Shown piece by piece: positions 17,514 to 26,983 of a DNA stretch of 64,000 bases. Within the stretch, counting starts at the first letter, position 1. Each line of letters opens with the position of its first letter. Both the position numbers and the translations under genes were made by a program. The stretch comes from CANJDH01 sp964443245. GTDB lineage: Bacteria > Pseudomonadota > Gammaproteobacteria > Burkholderiales > JAEUOS01. A model generated the notes under the pieces. It worked only from the letters and a program-made list of their open reading frames with translations. It did not search any database and was not told where the DNA came from. Location: assembly GCA_964443245.1 (NCBI GenBank), contig CAYUEG010000003.1:6564-70563 (forward strand), written 5' to 3'.

Positions 17514-18494
17514 ATGCAACGACGTGACCTGATCAAACTCGGCCTCATGGGTGCCTTGCCCTGGCAGATGGCAGCGCTGTACGCGCAGGCGGCCTATCCG
17601 GCGCGCCAGCTGCGCCTGGTCGTGCCATTTCCCCCCGGCGGCCCAACTGACATTTTCGCGCGGCAGTATGCGCAACGCCTTGCCGTGGTGCTTGGCCAGC
17701 CCGTGGTGGTGGAGAACAAGAGCGGTGCCAGCGGGGCGATCGGTTCGCTCGATGTCAAGAATGCGGCGCCGGATGGCTACTCGCTGCTGTTCGGCACGGC
17801 CACCACGCACAGTTTGTATGACGTCATCAGCAAGCAGCCGCAATACAACTCGCTGACCGATTTCAGCCACATCGCCATCGTCGGTGGTGCGTCGGCGGCA
17901 TTCGGCGTGCACCTGGCCGGGCCGCAAACCCTGCGCGGTCTGGTGGACCAGGCGCGAGCGACCCCCGGCAAGCTGCAATACGGCTCGCCCGGCGAAGGGA
18001 CGACGCTGCATCTGGCCACCGAGCGCATGAAGCGGGCGGTGGGGCAGTTCGACATCGAGCACATTCCGTACAAGGGGGCAGCGCAGGCGCTGCAAGCCTT
18101 GCTCGGCAACCAGATCAGCATGACGGTGGACACGCTTGCTCCCCTGATACCGCATCACAAGGCAGGCAAGCTGAAGATCGTGGCAGTGGCGGGGCCGAAG
18201 CGCTCGCCGCTGGTTCCCGATGTGCCCACCGTCGATGAGGCCATCGGCACGCGCGGGTTCGAGTCTGTCTTGTGGAATGTGGTGGTCGGGCCGGCGAAAC
18301 TGGCGCCGGCGGTTCTTGCCACGCTGGCGGCCGCCTCGGCCAAGGTCATGTCGGATGCCACGCTGCACCAGCAGTTGGCTACCCTGGCGATCGAGCCGAC
18401 GGTCGATTCCAATCCGGCGGCGGCAGCCGCTTACATCAAGGCGGAGATTGAGAAATGGCGGCCCGTGGTGGAGGCCTCGGGCGTCAAGCTGTAG
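17514..18494 (+). CDS. Bug-family substrate-binding protein (3)
   Basis: The third TctC/Bug receptor of the cluster, 326 residues. The ATG at 17514 (MQRRDLIKLGLMGALPWQ) follows ACTGGAGACACTG. The signal has a twin-Arg flavour (RRDLIKLG) and cleavage after AQA. Family blocks YPARQLRLVVPFPPGGPTDIFAR, VVENKSGASGAIGS and DGYSLLFG are clear. It ends 2 bases from the convergent DapA-like gene. Ligand unknown; receptors without their own TctAB pair are common and may share a distant permease or act as sensors. Confidence 0.91.
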   Translation: MQRRDLIKLGLMGALPWQMAALYAQAAYPARQLRLVVPFPPGGPTDIFARQYAQRLAVVLGQPVVVENKSGASGAIGSLDVKNAAPDGYSLLFGTATTHSLYDVISKQPQYNSLTDFSHIAIVGGASAAFGVHLAGPQTLRGLVDQARATPGKLQYGSPGEGTTLHLATERMKRAVGQFDIEHIPYKGAAQALQALLGNQISMTVDTLAPLIPHHKAGKLKIVAVAGPKRSPLVPDVPTVDEAIGTRGFESVLWNVVVGPAKLAPAVLATLAAASAKVMSDATLHQQLATLAIEPTVDSNPAAAAAYIKAEIEKWRPVVEASGVKL

Positions 18495-18496
18495 TT

Positions 18497-19387
18497 TTAT
18501 CCGAGGGCCCCGATGCTTTGCAGCGCGGCCTTGACCTCGGCGACGCCTTCGACCGAGAGCGGCGCCTGCGGCGGCAAGGGGTCGCCGACATCGTAACCCT
18601 GCAGTTTCAGCCCGCCCTTGATGCAGGCTGCAAGCGCATGTTTTGCGAACGCCTGGTTCAGGCTCCAGAGGGGCTTTTGTAATTCCATCGCGTGGGCCCA
18701 ATCGCCGCTCCTGCAGGCGTTGTACAGCGCGACGCTCTGGCGTGGGGCCACACAGGCCGGCCCGGCCATCCAGCCGACGCCCCCGATCATCATCACGCAG
18801 GCGGGAATGTGGGCGGATGCGGCAAACACCTGCATCCGGCCTTCGACCTTGTTGATGATCGAGAGCAGGCGGCCCGTATTGAAGGAGGCATCCTTGATGT
18901 AACCGATGTTGTCGATCCGGCTCAAGCGGTCGATCACCGGCAGGCTCAAATCCGAACGCTGGAAATTCGGGTTGGTATACAGCACCACCGGTAACGTGAC
19001 AGCATCGGCGATGGCCTTGAAGTAGCTGAAGACGCCCTCGTCGCTGATCGGGAAGTAGGCCTCCAGAATGGCAAGGATGCCGTCGCAGCCCATGCCGGCG
19101 TAGTCGCGCGCCTGGGCAGTTGCATCGGCAATGGTGGTGGCGGCAACACCGGCCACGACAGGGACCCGCCCGGCTGTCGCCTCGACCACCACCTCGACCA
19201 CGCGGCGCCGCTGCGTCTGTGACAAATAGGCAAATTCACCGGTAGAACCCAATGGCGTGATGCCATGCACGCCGGCCTTGATGAAATCGTCGGTCATGCG
19301 TGCCAGCACAGGCGCATCAACTGTGCCATCTGCCTTGATGGGGGAAACAATGTAAGGGAAAACGCCATGAAATTCAGCATGGGCCAT
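18497..19387 (-). CDS. DapA/N-acetylneuraminate lyase-family aldolase
   Basis: A 296-residue (beta/alpha)8 class I aldolase of the dihydrodipicolinate synthase family. The Schiff-base Lys is K165 in GYIKDAS, the assisting Tyr is Y137 in VVLYTNP, and the carboxylate-binding loop is GSTGEFAYLS (residues 47-56). It lies away from lysine-pathway genes and beside Bug receptors, so a catabolic lyase or dehydratase on a 2-oxo acid is more likely than lysine synthesis. It is transcribed toward the Bug cluster and divergently from the kinase pair. Confidence 0.85.
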   Translation of the reverse strand: MAHAEFHGVFPYIVSPIKADGTVDAPVLARMTDDFIKAGVHGITPLGSTGEFAYLSQTQRRRVVEVVVEATAGRVPVVAGVAATTIADATAQARDYAGMGCDGILAILEAYFPISDEGVFSYFKAIADAVTLPVVLYTNPNFQRSDLSLPVIDRLSRIDNIGYIKDASFNTGRLLSIINKVEGRMQVFAASAHIPACVMMIGGVGWMAGPACVAPRQSVALYNACRSGDWAHAMELQKPLWSLNQAFAKHALAACIKGGLKLQGYDVGDPLPPQAPLSVEGVAEVKAALQSIGALG

Positions 19388-19600
19388 GCTTGTGTGCTCC
19401 AGGAACAGGGAAGTGACCAGATCTGGCCGAGCCGAAATGATAGGGCAAGGGCGCGTGGCGTTGTCCGGGGCGCGGCCTGAGGGACGGCACCTCTGTCAGG
19501 CACCATCGAAAAATCGGTGCGGGTGGTATGGCAACGGCATGCGTTTGTCATGAAAACGCGGCACAATGGTGTCATCCGACCAAGCCCTGGTGTCCCCTCC
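19388..19600. other. Divergent intergenic region, dapA-like / histidine kinase
   Basis: About 210 bases separating two divergent genes, so it should hold promoters for both. I found no convincing -35/-10 pair or palindrome. Confidence 0.4.
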
Positions 19601-22087
19601 ATGCAACTGCATGACGCACGTCAACCAGAACTGAGCGACTCGGGAAACTCGTTGCTGGAAGGGGAGTTTTCCGGCGAAGTGGTGCGCACCCTGCGCACGG
19701 TGCTGCTGACATTGCTGGTGATCCTGCCGGTACTTTTACTGGTGACCTTGCTGGATGCACAGGCGAAACCGGCGGAACGGATTGCTCTGGGGGCCTTGAC
19801 GGCGGGCATCGTGGTTCTTTATGCGTTGCAGCGGGCCGGCCACACGTTCCTGGTCTTTTCAGGCCTGGTCCTGCTCCTGATGTTCTACGCAAGTGCAGCA
19901 GCGGTTGCCTACGGGTCGATTCGCAGCACCGCTTCCCTCGCGTTCGTCGGGGCAATCGTGATTGGCGGCATTTTCCTGAGCTGGCGCGCGCTGATCGCGG
20001 CGGTCGTCCTGAGCATTGCGGCGCTTGGCGCGCTGGTCCTGGCTGAACAGGCGGGCTTGCTGCGGGATCCGAGCTATTCCGTGTCGATGGTGCACTGGTT
20101 GGTCCACTCCCTGGCGCTCGTCGCGATTGCGCTCAACATTTACTATGCGCGCAGCCTGATGACCCGGGCCTTGCTGCGCGAACAGGAGCAGGTTCAGGAG
20201 CGGGAGCGTGCAGAGGTCGCTCTTGACCAGAGCGAAGACCTGTTTTCCTCCTTGTTTCAGCGCAGCCCGGCTGCCCTGATCATCACGGCCTGGCCGGGTG
20301 GTCAGGTGCGCGAAATCAACCGCGCTTTTGAACGCGTGTTCGCAATCAGGCGGGCCGACGTGATTGGCAGCACGACAGCAGAGTTGGCAATGTGGGCGTC
20401 AAACCAGGATCGCAATGCCTACCTTGCCGAGCTGGCCGGTGACAAGAAGGCTGGCAATCGGCGTGTCCAGTTCCGTCGTCGCACCGGCGAGTTGTTTGAC
20501 GCGATCATTTCGACCGAACGGCTGGATTGGCACGGCAGCCAAAACCTGTTTTCCACCATCACCGACATCAGCGCGGAATCGCGCATCCGCCAGGCCCTGC
20601 AGGCGAGCGAAAAGCGACTTCAGGCCGTCTTTCGCCAGGGGCCGACAGCCATTTTCATCACCCACTTCGAGCGCAAGACCATCGTAGACATGAATGCGGC
20701 GGCAGAAGCCTTGTTCGGCATCTCAGGCGGACCGCCGTACGACATTCCGACCACAAGCATCATGGTGGATCCGGACCAGATGCCGGTGATTCGGGAGCGG
20801 TTTTCCCGTGAGGGAATGTTTTCCGGGCTGCCGGTGAGGATGCGCAACGTCACCACCGGCGTGGTATCACCCGTACTGGTGTCAGCCACCCTGGTGGAAG
20901 AGGCCGGGGTGAAGTACACGATCAATACGGCGCTGGACATCACGGCCGAGGTTGCCGCGCGCAACGCCCTGCAGGCCAGCGAGGCGCGGTTCTCGGCGGC
21001 CTTTCATTTCAGCCCCGTCGCCATGACCATCACGCGCCTTGCCGACGGCCGCATTCTCGAGGTGAACCAGGCTGACGAGCGGATTCTTGGCTACACGCGG
21101 GAAGAAACCCTGGGGCGGACGACACTGGAGAACGGCGCCTGGCCTGATCCGGAGGCCCGGCGCCAGTTTGTCACCGACCTGGCCCGCACCGGCCGGATTC
21201 TGGGCGCAGAGCGCCGCATGCGCACCAAGGCTGGCACGATGATGGAGGCAAAGGTCTACGCGGAGCGGGTGGAGTTGAACGGGGAGGCATGCATTCTGGC
21301 GGCGACGCTGGATGTGACGCAGGAGAAGCGGCAGGCCGAAGAGATCAGGGCGTTGAACGAGAGTCTGGAGGCGCGGGTCAGGGAGAGGACGGCGCAGCTG
21401 GAAGCGGCCAATGCCGAGCTGGAGGCGTTCTCGTATTCGGTGTCGCATGATTTGCGTGCGCCGCTGAGGGCGATTGACGGGTTTACCAACCTGCTGGTGC
21501 TGGACCTGAAGGAGCGTCTGTCGGTACAGGAACAGGAGCTGGTGGAGCGGATCCTGGCCAACACGCGGCGCATGGCGCGATTGATTGACGACCTGCTCGA
21601 CCTGTCGAGGATGGGGCGGGCCGAATTCAAGCGGGTGGACGTGGACCTGAGCGGCATGGCCACGGAGATTCTGATGCAACTGGCGCGTACGGAGCCGGAG
21701 CGGCAGGTGGCCTGGCAGATACAACCGATGATGCGTGCGTCATGCGATGCCGGGCTGGTGCGGATCCTGCTGGAGAATCTGCTGGGCAATGCGTGGAAGT
21801 TCACTGGCAAGCAGGCAGGGGCGAAGGTGAAGTTCGCCACGGAGCGCCAGGCCGATGGCAGTCTGTGCTGGGTGGTGGAGGACAACGGAGCCGGATTTGA
21901 CATGCGCTATGCGGCGCACCTGTACACCGCATTTGCGCGGTTGCACCGGATGGACGAGTATGAGGGGACGGGGATCGGGCTGGCGATCGTGCGGCGGATT
22001 CTGGAGCGGCATGGTGGCCGCATCTGGGCTCAATCCACCCCGGGTCAGGGCGCCTCCTTCCGCTTTACCCTGGCACCGGAACAATGA
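19601..22087 (+). CDS. Membrane PAS-domain sensor histidine kinase A
   Basis: A hybrid-free sensor kinase of about 828 residues. It has an N-terminal block of about six membrane helices (to about residue 190), a short coiled coil, then three PAS-type domains (FSSLFQRSPAALIIT..., AVFRQGPTAIFIT..., FSAAFHFSPVAMTIT...), a DHp helix with His in SYSVSHDLRAPLRAID, and an HATPase domain (N box LLENLLGNAWKFT, G1 EDNGAGFD, G2 GTGIGLAIVRR). The start at 19601 (MQLHDARQ) aligns with the paralogue's start; an ATG at 19550 and a GTG at 19517 are alternatives. No response regulator is adjacent. The stop overlaps the next start. Bases 21253-22080 recur in the next gene. Confidence 0.9.
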   Translation: MQLHDARQPELSDSGNSLLEGEFSGEVVRTLRTVLLTLLVILPVLLLVTLLDAQAKPAERIALGALTAGIVVLYALQRAGHTFLVFSGLVLLLMFYASAAAVAYGSIRSTASLAFVGAIVIGGIFLSWRALIAAVVLSIAALGALVLAEQAGLLRDPSYSVSMVHWLVHSLALVAIALNIYYARSLMTRALLREQEQVQERERAEVALDQSEDLFSSLFQRSPAALIITAWPGGQVREINRAFERVFAIRRADVIGSTTAELAMWASNQDRNAYLAELAGDKKAGNRRVQFRRRTGELFDAIISTERLDWHGSQNLFSTITDISAESRIRQALQASEKRLQAVFRQGPTAIFITHFERKTIVDMNAAAEALFGISGGPPYDIPTTSIMVDPDQMPVIRERFSREGMFSGLPVRMRNVTTGVVSPVLVSATLVEEAGVKYTINTALDITAEVAARNALQASEARFSAAFHFSPVAMTITRLADGRILEVNQADERILGYTREETLGRTTLENGAWPDPEARRQFVTDLARTGRILGAERRMRTKAGTMMEAKVYAERVELNGEACILAATLDVTQEKRQAEEIRALNESLEARVRERTAQLEAANAELEAFSYSVSHDLRAPLRAIDGFTNLLVLDLKERLSVQEQELVERILANTRRMARLIDDLLDLSRMGRAEFKRVDVDLSGMATEILMQLARTEPERQVAWQIQPMMRASCDAGLVRILLENLLGNAWKFTGKQAGAKVKFATERQADGSLCWVVEDNGAGFDMRYAAHLYTAFARLHRMDEYEGTGIGLAIVRRILERHGGRIWAQSTPGQGASFRFTLAPEQ
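21253..22080 (+). repeat. 828-bp direct repeat, copy 1
   Basis: Encodes the last PAS strand, DHp and HATPase domains of kinase A. Matches 23745-24572 at an offset of 2492 bases; all translated frames over both copies agree, and the lines I compared were identical at nucleotide level. Flanking sequence diverges at once on both sides. Confidence 0.9.
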
Positions 22088-24582
22088 CGACGCCGGCTCC
22101 TCCACGATTCCAGCTGCCGGCATTCGCAGATGGGGCGGACCTGAACGGCCAGCATTCCGCCGATTCTTCCGGAATGCTGCGGATCACCTTGCGTACGCTG
22201 CTGATCGGTGTGCCGGTGCTGTTTGTGGCTTCGCTGTTCGACAGCTCCAGCAGTTTCGACGAGTCGCTGGCACTGGGTCTGATGATCCCTGGCATCGTGG
22301 TGCTTGAGCACCTGCGGCGCGCCGGGCACACCGGGCGGGTGTTTGCCGGCATCGTTGGCCTGTTGGTGCTCTACGGCATTGCCGGCGTCATCCTGTTTGG
22401 TTCGATTCGCGCGCCGGCCAGCCTGGCATTCGTGTCTGCAGTGGTCGTCGGCGGCATTTTTCTGGCCCCCCGCGGCCTCATGTTGTCGGTCATGGCGTGC
22501 GTGGTGGCGATCGGGCTGCTGGTTCATGCAGAGCAGGCAGGCTGGCTGAAGACGCCGGTTTACAGCATTTCAGGCGTCACGTGGCTGATCTATTCGATCG
22601 TGCTGGCGGCAATTGCCGTGAACATCTTTTACGCCCGCAATGTGCTGGACCGGGCGCTGCTGCGGGTGCGCCAGCAAAGTCGCCAGCGCCAATTGACGGT
22701 GGCGGCGCTTTCCCAGAGTGACGACCTGTTTCAAGCGCTGTTTCGCAACAGTCCCGCAGCGTTGTTCATCACGGGTTTTGGTGCCGGTTCCGTCAGGGAA
22801 GTCAACCAGGCGTTCGAAAAGATGTTCGGGATCTCGCGTGAGCAGATATTGAACCGCACCAATGCCGAACTGGACGTATGGGAATCCGAGACCGCGCGGA
22901 CGGCCTATGCTGCAGAGCTGGCGCAGAAACGGCGCATCGTGGACCGCCGCATGCGCCTCAAGCGCAGCAACGGGGAGTTGTTTGACGCCATTGTCTCGAC
23001 TGAGGTGATGAGCTGGCGCGGTTCGCCCAGCTGGTTGTCGGTGATTGCCGACGTCAGTGGCGAAACCCGGGCGAGCGATGCGCTGCGGATCAGCGAACAA
23101 CGCATGCAGGCCATCTTCCGATCCAGCCCCGCAGCAGTGGTGGTCACCGACTTTGATCGCCGGACCATTGTCGATCTGAACCCGCAGGCGGCGCAGTTCA
23201 TCGGCGTCACGCGCGAAGAAGCGCTGGGTCAGAAAATGAACACCTACTTTACCGAAGGTGCGGAAGAAATCAACCAGCGGGCCCGCGCCCACCTGGAGGC
23301 GCACGGATCGATTCATGATTTGCCTTTCCTGCTGCCACCCAGAGACGGTGGCCTACCGCGGCATTTGAGTCTCTCGGTTTCCTTGTTTGAGGAGGGTGGC
23401 ATCCGTTACGCCGTGACTTCCGCGGTAGACCTGACCTCACAGGTGACTGCGCGGGAAGCCTTGCAGCGCAGTGAAGCCCTGTTCTCGGCAGCCTTTCGCC
23501 TCAGCCCGATTTGCATGGTGATCAGCCGTCTCGACGATGGCCGGATTCTGGACCTCAATGAGGCGGCCTGCAGGCTGCTGGGCTATGTGCGAGAGGAGTT
23601 GCTCCGCCTTGATGCAATGAGCAGTGGCTTTTGGGTGCTGGAAGAGGAGCGCAGACTGTTTCTGACAGCGCTGACGCGGGCGGGAAGGGTGACCGCCTGG
23701 CCACGCAAGACCCGCACTCGATCCGGCGAACTGATCGATACGCTGGTCTACGCGGAGCGGGTGGAGTTGAACGGGGAGGCATGCATTCTGGCGGCGACGC
23801 TGGATGTGACGCAGGAGAAGCGGCAGGCCGAAGAGATCAGGGCGTTGAACGAGAGTCTGGAGGCGCGGGTCAGGGAGAGGACGGCGCAGCTGGAAGCGGC
23901 CAATGCCGAGCTGGAGGCGTTCTCGTATTCGGTGTCGCATGATTTGCGTGCGCCGCTGAGGGCGATTGACGGGTTTACCAACCTGCTGGTGCTGGACCTG
24001 AAGGAGCGTCTGTCGGTACAGGAACAGGAGCTGGTGGAGCGGATCCTGGCCAACACGCGGCGCATGGCGCGATTGATTGACGACCTGCTCGACCTGTCGA
24101 GGATGGGGCGGGCCGAATTCAAGCGGGTGGACGTGGACCTGAGCGGCATGGCCACGGAGATTCTGATGCAACTGGCGCGTACGGAGCCGGAGCGGCAGGT
24201 GGCCTGGCAGATACAACCGATGATGCGTGCGTCATGCGATGCCGGGCTGGTGCGGATCCTGCTGGAGAATCTGCTGGGCAATGCGTGGAAGTTCACTGGC
24301 AAGCAGGCAGGGGCGAAGGTGAAGTTCGCCACGGAGCGCCAGGCCGATGGCAGTCTGTGCTGGGTGGTGGAGGACAACGGAGCCGGATTTGACATGCGCT
24401 ATGCGGCGCACCTGTACACCGCATTTGCGCGGTTGCACCGGATGGACGAGTATGAGGGGACGGGGATCGGGCTGGCGATCGTGCGGCGGATTCTGGAGCG
24501 GCATGGTGGCCGCATCTGGGCTCAATCCACCCCGGGTCAGGGCGCCTCCTTCCGCTTTACCCTGGCACCGGACGAAGGCTGA
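22084..24582 (+). CDS. Membrane PAS-domain sensor histidine kinase B (paralogue of A)
   Basis: An 832-residue paralogue with the same plan: a six-helix membrane input block, three PAS-type domains (FQALFRNSPAALFIT..., AIFRSSPAAVVVT..., FSAAFRLSPICMVIS...), DHp and HATPase. The ATG at 22084 overlaps the stop of kinase A (ATGA). The input and PAS parts are clearly diverged from A, but the final 276 residues are identical apart from the last few (DEG instead of EQ). The two kinases should therefore sense different cues and phosphorylate the same partner, which is not encoded nearby. Confidence 0.9.
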   Translation: MTTPAPPRFQLPAFADGADLNGQHSADSSGMLRITLRTLLIGVPVLFVASLFDSSSSFDESLALGLMIPGIVVLEHLRRAGHTGRVFAGIVGLLVLYGIAGVILFGSIRAPASLAFVSAVVVGGIFLAPRGLMLSVMACVVAIGLLVHAEQAGWLKTPVYSISGVTWLIYSIVLAAIAVNIFYARNVLDRALLRVRQQSRQRQLTVAALSQSDDLFQALFRNSPAALFITGFGAGSVREVNQAFEKMFGISREQILNRTNAELDVWESETARTAYAAELAQKRRIVDRRMRLKRSNGELFDAIVSTEVMSWRGSPSWLSVIADVSGETRASDALRISEQRMQAIFRSSPAAVVVTDFDRRTIVDLNPQAAQFIGVTREEALGQKMNTYFTEGAEEINQRARAHLEAHGSIHDLPFLLPPRDGGLPRHLSLSVSLFEEGGIRYAVTSAVDLTSQVTAREALQRSEALFSAAFRLSPICMVISRLDDGRILDLNEAACRLLGYVREELLRLDAMSSGFWVLEEERRLFLTALTRAGRVTAWPRKTRTRSGELIDTLVYAERVELNGEACILAATLDVTQEKRQAEEIRALNESLEARVRERTAQLEAANAELEAFSYSVSHDLRAPLRAIDGFTNLLVLDLKERLSVQEQELVERILANTRRMARLIDDLLDLSRMGRAEFKRVDVDLSGMATEILMQLARTEPERQVAWQIQPMMRASCDAGLVRILLENLLGNAWKFTGKQAGAKVKFATERQADGSLCWVVEDNGAGFDMRYAAHLYTAFARLHRMDEYEGTGIGLAIVRRILERHGGRIWAQSTPGQGASFRFTLAPDEG
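23745..24572 (+). repeat. 828-bp direct repeat, copy 2
   Basis: Second copy of 21253-22080, in kinase B. The sharp borders and lack of visible divergence point to recent gene conversion or a very recent partial duplication. Confidence 0.9.
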
Positions 24583-24627
24583 CCAGGCCGGGTTGGAAGG
24601 GGGAGCGGGAGACCGGTGCGAGCGGTG

Positions 24628-26907
24628 TCAGGCGCGCCGCGCCCTGGCCACGCCAGGTACCTCGCGCAGCGCGCCGAGCGCCTTTTGCAAGGCGGCGATA
24701 TCGCTCACCTCGATGGTAAAGGCCATGCGTGCAACCTGCTGCCGGGTTTGCGAGCGTGTGGCGGTGACATTGACTTTTTCGCGCGACAGCACCTCGCCGA
24801 TATCACGCAGGAGCCCGGCGCGGTCTTGCGCCTCGATTTCGATGTCCACCGGGAATACCGAGCCGCCCTGGGTGCCCCACTGGGTCTCGATCACGCGCTC
24901 GGGCGCCTTGCTTGCCAGGTTGCGCAAATCGCTGCAATCCGCGCGATGGATCGACACCCCGCGCCCTTTGGTGATGAAACCGGCTATCGCATCCGGTGGG
25001 GCGGGTTTGCAGCATTTGGCCAGTTGCGTCATCAGCCGGTCGACACCGACGATCAGGATGCCCGAGCTCCTGCCGATGGCGCTGTCGCTTCTTGATTTCT
25101 TTGCCGTCAGGGTGAAGTCCTGGTCCGGTGCCGCGAGCGGTGCCTCGGCAAACGCCTTTTCGATCTGCCGCACGCTCCAGTCGCCCTGGGCCGCGGCCGC
25201 GAACAGCTCGTCCGGGCTGGAAAAACCGAGCTTGCCGGCCAGCCAATCGAGACTGGTGGCGGTGCGACCCTCGCGCTGCAGCTCTTTTTCCACCAGGGCA
25301 CGCCCTGCTGCCAGCGTCTGTGCCAGATCCTGGGCATTGAACCACTGGCGCACCTTGGCCCGGGCGCGATGGGTGATGAGGTAGCCAAGCTGGGAGTTGA
25401 GCCAGTCGCGCGAAGGTCCGCCGGTTTTGGCCGAGACGATTTCGACACGCTGGCCGGTCACGAGCGGTGTATTGAGAGGGACGAGGGCACCATCGACCCG
25501 TGCGCCGCGGCAACGATGCCCCAGGTCCGAATGCAGGGAGTAGGCAAAGTCAATCGGTGTGGCGCCCTGCGGCAGGTCGACCACCCGGCCCTGCGGGGTG
25601 ATCACGTAGATCGTGTCATCGAGCCGGGCACGGCCGGTGGCCGCACGCCAGTCCGGCGGCTGATCACGGGGCGCAGGCGCGGCCGCGGCACGGGCTGTTG
25701 GCGCACCGGCTGCCTGCTGCTTGCTGCCGGCGGGAAGCACGTCCTCTGCCTGCGCGGGGGCGCGGTCGACCTCGTCGCGCCAGGCCAGCAGTTGCCGCAG
25801 CAGGGCCACCTTGTCGTCAAACCCGCCACCCGCCTTGACCGACTGCGAGGCATGCTTGACGCCGGCTTCCTTGTAACGCCAGTGCGCTGCCACGCCCAGC
25901 TCGGCGTGCTGATGCATCTCGGGGGTGCGAATCTGCACTTCGAGCGCCAGCTCCTGCGGCCCGATCACGGCGGTGTGCAAAGACTGGTAGTTGTTTCCCT
26001 TGGGCCGCGAGATGTAGTCGTCGAATTCCTTCGGAATCGGCTGCCACAGGTTGTGCACCACGCCCAGCGCGGTGTAGCAGTCCTTGACGTCGCGCACGAT
26101 GACGCGCAGTGCGCGCACATCGTACAAATCATCGAAACCGACTTCCTTGTTGCGCATCTTCGAGAAGATGCTGTAGATGTGCTTGGGGCGTCCGGCAATC
26201 TCCGCTGACACGCCCGCCGCCTTGAGCTCGCCATGCAATTGCGCGATGGTGCTCGTGATCCATGCCTCACGCTCGGTGCGGCGGGCATCGAGCATGCCGG
26301 CGATCTGCTTGTAGCGCACCGGGTCAAGCAGGCGAAAGGAAAGGTCTTCCAGTTCCCACTTGAACTGCCAGACGCCGAGCCGGTTGGCCAGCGGGGCGTA
26401 GAAATCGAGTGACTCGCGCGCCACGCTGCGTCCCTGGTCGGTGTCACCGGATCTGGCCAGATAGCGCAGGGTCTGCACCCGGGAGGCAAGGCGGATCAGC
26501 ACCACGCGCACGTCTGCCACCATGGCCAGCAGCATCTTGCGCAAGGTTTCGGTTTGCGCGGTGTCGTTGTTGGCAGACACCGAACGGGTGATGTCGCGCA
26601 GCTTGTGCAGGCGCGAGAGCCCGTCAAGCAGCTGCACCACGGCCAGGCCGAAGGCCGGCTCGAGCTGCTCGCGCCACGTCTTGCTGTATTGCGGCACGGC
26701 GAAGAGCCAGCCCGCGTTGACCGCGTCCGTATCGAGCTTCAGTTCGCCCAGCAAGTGCGCCACGGCTTCGGCGTGGTGCAGGGCAGGCTCGCCGGTCCCC
26801 AGAAGTTGCTCTCCGTAAACGGCGCGTGCCATCTGCGCCGCATCGGCAGGCGCAGGCCGGGCAGTTGGGGCGGGATGGAGAGGAATGACGTTGGAGCCTG
26901 CGGACAT
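24628..26907 (-). CDS. relA: RelA-type (p)ppGpp synthetase
   Basis: A 759-residue long RSH protein: pseudo-hydrolase, synthetase, TGS, helical and ACT domains. The N-terminal HD region is decayed: where SpoT has an LHD metal motif this protein reads AGWLFAVPQY, so ppGpp hydrolysis is unlikely. The synthetase is intact (RPKHIYSIFSKM, YDVRALRVIV, YQSLHTAV, EVQIRTPEMHQHAE) and carries EFDD, the acidic motif of synthetase-only RelA enzymes. TGS starts at DTIYVITPQGRVVDLP; the ACT domain ends the protein. It makes the stringent-response alarmone at the ribosome. A separate SpoT should exist elsewhere. Confidence 0.93.
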   Translation of the reverse strand: MSAGSNVIPLHPAPTARPAPADAAQMARAVYGEQLLGTGEPALHHAEAVAHLLGELKLDTDAVNAGWLFAVPQYSKTWREQLEPAFGLAVVQLLDGLSRLHKLRDITRSVSANNDTAQTETLRKMLLAMVADVRVVLIRLASRVQTLRYLARSGDTDQGRSVARESLDFYAPLANRLGVWQFKWELEDLSFRLLDPVRYKQIAGMLDARRTEREAWITSTIAQLHGELKAAGVSAEIAGRPKHIYSIFSKMRNKEVGFDDLYDVRALRVIVRDVKDCYTALGVVHNLWQPIPKEFDDYISRPKGNNYQSLHTAVIGPQELALEVQIRTPEMHQHAELGVAAHWRYKEAGVKHASQSVKAGGGFDDKVALLRQLLAWRDEVDRAPAQAEDVLPAGSKQQAAGAPTARAAAAPAPRDQPPDWRAATGRARLDDTIYVITPQGRVVDLPQGATPIDFAYSLHSDLGHRCRGARVDGALVPLNTPLVTGQRVEIVSAKTGGPSRDWLNSQLGYLITHRARAKVRQWFNAQDLAQTLAAGRALVEKELQREGRTATSLDWLAGKLGFSSPDELFAAAAQGDWSVRQIEKAFAEAPLAAPDQDFTLTAKKSRSDSAIGRSSGILIVGVDRLMTQLAKCCKPAPPDAIAGFITKGRGVSIHRADCSDLRNLASKAPERVIETQWGTQGGSVFPVDIEIEAQDRAGLLRDIGEVLSREKVNVTATRSQTRQQVARMAFTIEVSDIAALQKALGALREVPGVARARRA

Positions 26908-26951
26908 GCGTGCATTTTAAGCGCGCCGCATGCCGCTGGCACCAGTAGCGC

Positions 26952-26957
26952 TAGAAT
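26952..26957 (+). promoter_or_regulatory. Candidate -10 element (TAGAAT) of the second EamA gene
   Basis: TAGAAT sits 27 bases before a GTG codon at 26984. It would place transcription start after the more upstream ATG at 26930, favouring the GTG start. No good -35 is visible. Confidence 0.3.
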
Positions 26958-26983
26958 CGACGCTCCTTTCCCGAGCATTCCGC

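Noticed and set aside
21253..24572. The 828-bp kinase repeat as a simple assembly duplication
   Set aside because: The flanking parts of the two kinase genes are different and both open frames are complete, so there are two real genes; only the exact identity of the copies needs long-read proof.
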